A stretch of 18,528 nt of DNA from positions 1 to 18,528 of the forward strand of contig CAZFAP010000097.1 of the NCBI GenBank assembly GCA_964516325.1, read 5' to 3'. The position numbers and the translations under genes were made by a program. The stretch is from CAZFAP01 sp964516325 (GTDB taxonomy: Bacteria; Auribacterota; JABMQX01). Under the pieces are notes generated by a model that searched no databases, was not told the DNA's origin, and saw only the letters and a list, made by a program, of their open reading frames with translations. Of the stretch, positions 15,701 to 18,528 are shown piece by piece (position 1 is the first letter of the stretch; every line of letters starts with the position of its first letter).

Positions 15701-17044
15701 TCCACGACAATCCGGGCTCGGGACGGCGACACGGGCAGGGCAGTCGTCTTGGTTGACAACTATCAGCCCAAGGCTCCGGGTGAGTTCTGGAAGGTGGACT
15801 TTGAGGAGAAGGTCGTGCCGCCTCCTTCCACGAGCCCTCCCAGGTTCCGCGCGCAGGTCCCAAGCCCGACTTTGCGTGTCACCCAGGGATATATCATCAT
15901 CGAGCAGGACATCGGTGCCCACCCGGATGGAGTCGGAGGAGATTTGTGTCTGCTGGAGCTGTGGCTCTGGACAGGCGCCAGCGCCGTTCCTTCTCCGCCG
16001 ACTGGCGTGGCGGTGGAGACGCTTCTGGGCTGCCACCTTACTTGGACCCGCAGCCCACAGACGGACATCATAGGCTATCGAATCTATAGGAGCGTCAACG
16101 GAGGAAAATGGTATCAGGTAGCCTATGTCCCAGGTGCATCTTATGTGGACACCTCGACGGTTCCGGGGAGCGCTTACAACTACAGGGTAACAGCAGTGAG
16201 CCAAGGGGGCGCCGAAGGGCCCCCTTCTGAGCCTACGGGTGAGAGAACGATGATCATGGAGGTCAGGGAGGCGGAAGACTTCAACTACCGGGGAGGCCAG
16301 TGGCCCGGATATCAGGGGTGCCCCGCGGGGATGGAGGCGCCGTCTCCCGGTGATGTCGCCCCGGCTTATGACTACCGCTACGCAGCCCACTTCGAGCCGG
16401 ACGACTGGCGTCGCTCCTACCGGCCCTGGGACGATGTAGGAATGCACGGCTACCCGGATGCTGATCCGGCTGCCCTCGGCATAGACCCCACCGTAATTGG
16501 ATGGACCACGGAGGGTGACTGGTGGCGGTACTCATTCAACGTCCCGTTGCCCGGTCGAGACGACTCTCCCGGCGGCTGGATAAAACTCGTTCTGAGGCTC
16601 GCGTCGCCAAGCGAAGGGGCTCTGGTGCACTGTCTCTGGGACGAGGAACTTATCGGCTCCATCAAGTTCACCACCGGATCCTATGACAGGTATGAGGACT
16701 TCCAACTCGAGCTCTTTCGGTCTAAGCCCGGAGAGCACACTCTCAGGGTAATGGTAGCGGAACGACAGGGAGAGGGCGTGCTGAACTTTGACAAGGTGGC
16801 TATCGGGTACAACTGGTTTTCTCCCACGACGCGGCCAGTTGCGGCCATCACGAAAGTCGCCGATACAATATTGCTGGAGTGGGAGCCGTTCGGCACGGGA
16901 TACTACGCAGTGCAGTGCACGGAGGACCTCATCCAGGGTGTCTGGCGAAATGCTGCTGGCGCCTGGCCTATCAGCGAAAGCAATTGGACCGGAGAGAATG
17001 TCACAGGGGTAGGCAGGCGCTTTTATCGCGTGACATCGCAGTAG
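12800..17044 (+). CDS. Secreted M6-like metalloprotease with CARDB, malectin-like, Fn3 and CBM6-like domains
   Basis: The 1414-residue protein starts at ATG 12800 (GAGG 6 nt upstream) with signal peptide MKHQPWFGILVLGLVIG...AFA. An in-frame ATG at 12770 has a weaker context. Residues 47-128 match the start of M6 (immune inhibitor A type) proteases (KVLVIYVQADDYR, EEWYEETSWNQCTFDV, NWYTLPEG). The zinc site is at 323-337: SHEMGHWLTLPDQYD, with H324, E325 and H328. Between them, at about 137-250, is a fibronectin-III-like insertion (YWFAVSGFKNGVES, VDRYIIYRTGEG). Further domains are CARDB-like (550-645), Ig-like (650-850), malectin-like (about 855-1058; GYGYTD, DVENGTYRFVAAGGD), Fn3 (1064-1150; IIGYRIYRSVNGGKWYQV) and a CBM6-like module (1153-1338; EAEDF, TTEGDWWRYSF, LVLRLAS, NFDKVAIGY). 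The terminal domain ends RRFYRV, as in the GH2 neighbour. I infer an extracellular protease that binds a glycan-rich substrate. A noncatalytic role is not excluded. Confidence 0.85.
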   Translation: MKHQPWFGILVLGLVIGSNFAAFAQDGDPVDLGPMDVHEVSKKGLNQKVLVIYVQADDYRILSGDLAAVNATENQEIADLEEWYEETSWNQCTFDVTQRRAVGNNWYTLPEGILDYCTPSEIKAMEYRDPGQASSSNPTPPIVLTTSVGPPGAGDPASEYDDETAGDYWFAVSGFKNGVESKLITSGIWVSVAAGDIVKLSITRGADDVDRYIIYRTGEGQGDSPGNYNRIGYADATGPTDQYIDTGKRLTHLSYHDKLLTAAMEAADPDVANFEDYNGVIAVIYSSFLRGQAAQAKTFTVTGVQFKIQTINQSSATGFGRFSHEMGHWLTLPDQYDPITAHGRGYWTTMDSANDRQYAAWEKDYKLAWIESPANVKFLQRPAPGDPDINQTFKILPTASEDAAADTYTTIKIESSDSVHYYVEGRDQFPGNVSDASASNHVVLMEAVDAWPPGIYPKRTLNEQKVMASGDPAHKPEPPVEVTFAGTNAGPPETYNVNVKIKAEEQPDPKITPWGAPPWESPDVWVDSEREGGGWDNPATAAPKPENGEAAWVNHTNRVYARVTNVGAADATGIQVRFRVNTPGGVGDAGQYVDLPNPAEIDIPAGGAKNVYAEWTPTVAAHTCIQVELEHIPGEKDIYNNFAQENVTEFYSGTGSAWKPVAFQMPVANPLDEPKRVDLEINGLEPGWKATFNHKWVMLDPKSLKSVNVTITPPATADPCTKVELDVYGLIQLDDYIQVYGGLNPTVHLADPIQFLRLMVGEEQQEQPDPTRKLCGMSGVTYPAVRNVEVALILTRPDGDHQIVFVKTSSSGGFKGTFFVDKPGVWSAQAYYAGDDCNAPTESGAAELSVEGVKLPYGLVKAFAFGADKWTRPTHNEPVVQYIKIDQGTGEENIRYSAVSGYGYTDTAALDRTSNNRGKYTGGDEIYDQFIGVSKSEGAPPMKFRMDVENGTYRFVAAGGDAAYANHSTTIRARDGDTGRAVVLVDNYQPKAPGEFWKVDFEEKVVPPPSTSPPRFRAQVPSPTLRVTQGYIIIEQDIGAHPDGVGGDLCLLELWLWTGASAVPSPPTGVAVETLLGCHLTWTRSPQTDIIGYRIYRSVNGGKWYQVAYVPGASYVDTSTVPGSAYNYRVTAVSQGGAEGPPSEPTGERTMIMEVREAEDFNYRGGQWPGYQGCPAGMEAPSPGDVAPAYDYRYAAHFEPDDWRRSYRPWDDVGMHGYPDADPAALGIDPTVIGWTTEGDWWRYSFNVPLPGRDDSPGGWIKLVLRLASPSEGALVHCLWDEELIGSIKFTTGSYDRYEDFQLELFRSKPGEHTLRVMVAERQGEGVLNFDKVAIGYNWFSPTTRPVAAITKVADTILLEWEPFGTGYYAVQCTEDLIQGVWRNAAGAWPISESNWTGENVTGVGRRFYRVTSQ

Positions 17045-17548
17045 CAGGAAAAGCCGGAGCGGAGAAGGAGCGACAGCGTTCCTGGCGGAGCCCGCTCTTC
17101 CCAATAAGCACTCCTGCACTGCGAATGTTTCCTTGTTTCTTCATCGGAACAAAGCATATGTCCGCAGGCTCATGTCCCCTTCATCTCTTTGGACATTCCG
17201 CCGGACATCGTCGGCACTCGCGTCGCGAGGCTGCGGAGCGTGCACGCCACGGAACGCGCGAAGGGAAACGAGAGCCCGATTGAGATTTTCGCCAACAGCA
17301 CCCTGGCAAACCACCATCTCACGAGGCCGACTCGCTACCGTGGCTCGACACGCTCCGGACGGCTGGGGCCGGTCCGGATCGAAACGCAATAGCCGGTGAC
17401 GTTCAGCCGGGAGGAAGGACGCCCATCCCTAAGCACGCACGTTCGACACCCTCCGACAATGAAGCATTGACAACCGACGGGAGAAAAGTTAGTTTCTGCC
17501 CATGAGTCTCGACGAAAATGAACTGGCCAGATGAATCAGGAGGCTGCG
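17045..17548 (+). other. 504-bp intergenic region with a possible coding remnant
   Basis: No confident gene. One plus-strand frame, open through at least 17117-17392, ends in TAG and reads DIPPDIVGTRVARLRSVHAT, later PIEIFANSTLANHHLTRPTR and LGPVRIETQ. Its third codon positions are strongly G/C, like a real gene, but it has no good ATG or ribosome binding site and I do not recognise it. It could be a degraded 3' end of a lost gene. The last 80 bp hold a promoter candidate for the downstream oxidoreductase. Confidence 0.4.
17467..17495 (+). promoter_or_regulatory. Possible sigma-70-type promoter
   Basis: A perfect TTGACA at 17467-17472 is followed, 17 bp later, by TAGTTT (17490-17495), which matches TATAAT at only 3 of 6 positions. 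It would give a leader of about 45 nt before the ATG at 17549. The -10 is weak, so this is tentative. Confidence 0.3.
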
Positions 17549-18528
17549 ATGTCAAAGAAGAACTCGAATCTCACGCGGCGTGATTTTCTGAAACGCGTGG
17601 CCGTGTTGGCAGCGGGGCCGATAATCGTCCCGGCCTCGGCTTTAGGTCGGGACGGAAAGGTTCCGCCCAGCGGGCGCATTATCGCAGGAGGGATCGGCAT
17701 CGGTGGTCGCGGGACACACGATCTTCGCTGCATGCTGCCCGAGAAGGACGTGCAATTTGTCGCAATCTGCGATTCCCGCAGAGACCGCCGCGAGGCCGTC
17801 AAGAAGATGGTGGACGCTCACTACGGCAACCAAGACTGCGCCATGCACAAGGACATCCGGGAGTTCCTGGCCACGCGCACGGACATTGACGCCGTGCTCA
17901 TCACCACCGGAGACCGCTGGCATGCTCTGGCTTCAATCTTAGCCATGCGGGCGGGCAAAGACGTTTACTCCGAGAAGCCATCCGCCATGACCATTGCAGA
18001 GGGCCAGGCGGTGGTCGAAACCGCCAGACGCTACCGGCGCGTCTATCAGACCGGCGCACAGCGGCTCAGCGAGGCCAATTTCATCTTTGCAAATGAATTG
18101 GTTCGCACCGGCCGCCTCGGCAACGTAGCCACGGTCCGCGCGCACCTTGCCCCGTGGGACGCGGCAGAAATGAGGCACGACTGGCTGCCCGCCGAACCGC
18201 TGCCGCCGAAGGACGAAGTGGACTGGGACGCATGGCTGGGGCCCTGTCCCTGGCGGCCCTACAATTCCGCCTACATCAAGGGCCAGTGGCGCGGACACTA
18301 CGATTTCCACACCAGTTGCATCGGCGAGTGGGGCGCTCACACGTTTGCCCAGTGCCAGGCGGCGATTGACTGTTCCGACACGTCCCCCGTCGAATACAAC
18401 TACGTGAATAACGAGTCCGGCGACGGGATGGTCACCCGCTTTGCCAACGGCATCAAAATGATCTTCCAAAGGGAAGGGTGGCGAGGCACCTGTGGCGTCC
18501 GCTACGAAGGCACGGAGGGCTGGGTATC
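17549..18528 (+). CDS. Tat-exported Gfo/Idh/MocA family oxidoreductase, 3' end beyond window
   Basis: Open from ATG 17549 to the window end: 326 residues seen and no stop. AGGAGG at 17538-17543 lies 5 nt before the start. Residues 9-32 are a twin-arginine signal (TRRDFLKRVAVLAAG, then PASALG). The Rossmann nucleotide-binding loop is IAGGIGIGGRGTHD at about 45-58, and the catalytic-lysine motif is VYSEKPSAM with K143. The C-terminal domain shows GEWGAHTFAQCQ (259-270), equivalent to the usual 'DWGAHxxD' element, with H264 kept but Glu in place of the leading Asp and no trailing Asp. Segments QTGAQRLSEANFIFANELVR and WDAWLGPCPWRPYN are typical of the large Tat-exported Gfo group in Planctomycetota and Verrucomicrobiota. 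Family members of this type usually run somewhat over 400 residues, so roughly 100 are missing. It may start an operon that continues to the right. Substrate unknown. Confidence 0.9.
   Translation, partial: MSKKNSNLTRRDFLKRVAVLAAGPIIVPASALGRDGKVPPSGRIIAGGIGIGGRGTHDLRCMLPEKDVQFVAICDSRRDRREAVKKMVDAHYGNQDCAMHKDIREFLATRTDIDAVLITTGDRWHALASILAMRAGKDVYSEKPSAMTIAEGQAVVETARRYRRVYQTGAQRLSEANFIFANELVRTGRLGNVATVRAHLAPWDAAEMRHDWLPAEPLPPKDEVDWDAWLGPCPWRPYNSAYIKGQWRGHYDFHTSCIGEWGAHTFAQCQAAIDCSDTSPVEYNYVNNESGDGMVTRFANGIKMIFQREGWRGTCGVRYEGTEGWV

Noticed and set aside
14987..16447. Long minus-strand open frame (486 codons) opposite the protease gene
   Set aside because: It is antisense to a gene with clear domain motifs, has low-complexity composition rich in Arg, Val, His and Pro, and has no recognisable fold. 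High GC content alone explains the absence of stops.
1..18528. CRISPR array, tRNA, rRNA, toxin-antitoxin or phage genes
   Set aside because: I saw no regularly spaced repeats, no cloverleaf-like sequences and no characteristic proteins in any frame.

Overview
The window looks like a piece of a GC-rich, Gram-negative, polysaccharide-degrading bacterium. The gene content points to the Planctomycetota–Verrucomicrobiota–Lentisphaerota group or an allied candidate phylum such as Hydrogenedentota or Sumerlaeota. It combines Tat-exported Gfo/Idh/MocA oxidoreductases, a Tat-exported FAD oxidoreductase, very large multi-domain secreted enzymes, and a C-terminal domain ending in RFYRV. The phylum is inferred from gene style only; there is no rRNA or marker gene here.

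Layout. Positions 1-158 (+) hold the tail of a Gfo/Idh/MocA oxidoreductase, followed by a Tat-signal FAD-dependent oxidoreductase (383-1849, +). An IS630-family insertion sequence (about 2008-3136) lies between convergent genes; its transposase is broken by one in-frame TGA. On the minus strand, in transcription order, come a Tat-signal Gfo/Idh/MocA oxidoreductase (12032-10836), a 1325-residue secreted GH2 enzyme (10675-6698), a hairpin terminator candidate, and a secreted LamG-GH116 enzyme (6489-3178). A 767-bp non-coding stretch (12033-12799) with strong palindromes separates this set from a divergent 1414-residue secreted M6-like metalloprotease with carbohydrate-binding modules (12800-17044, +). 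After a 500-bp gap, another Tat-signal Gfo/Idh/MocA oxidoreductase starts at 17549 and runs off the end.

How the genes may work together. All six substantial host genes carry an export signal, and most bear carbohydrate-active or carbohydrate-binding domains, so the locus fits extracytoplasmic breakdown of a complex glycan or glycoprotein. GH2 and GH116 would remove beta-linked sugars. The protease, tethered to sugars by its CBM6-like and malectin-like domains, could open a protein-containing matrix. The oxidoreductases could act on sugars or glycosides in the cell envelope. The families are well supported by motifs. The substrate and the cooperation between genes are inference.

I see no CRISPR array, tRNA, rRNA, phage or defence genes. 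I found no clear new class of system. The most unusual items are the domain architectures of the large secreted enzymes, the C-terminal domain shared by two of them, and the nested palindromic repeat at 12553-12701.
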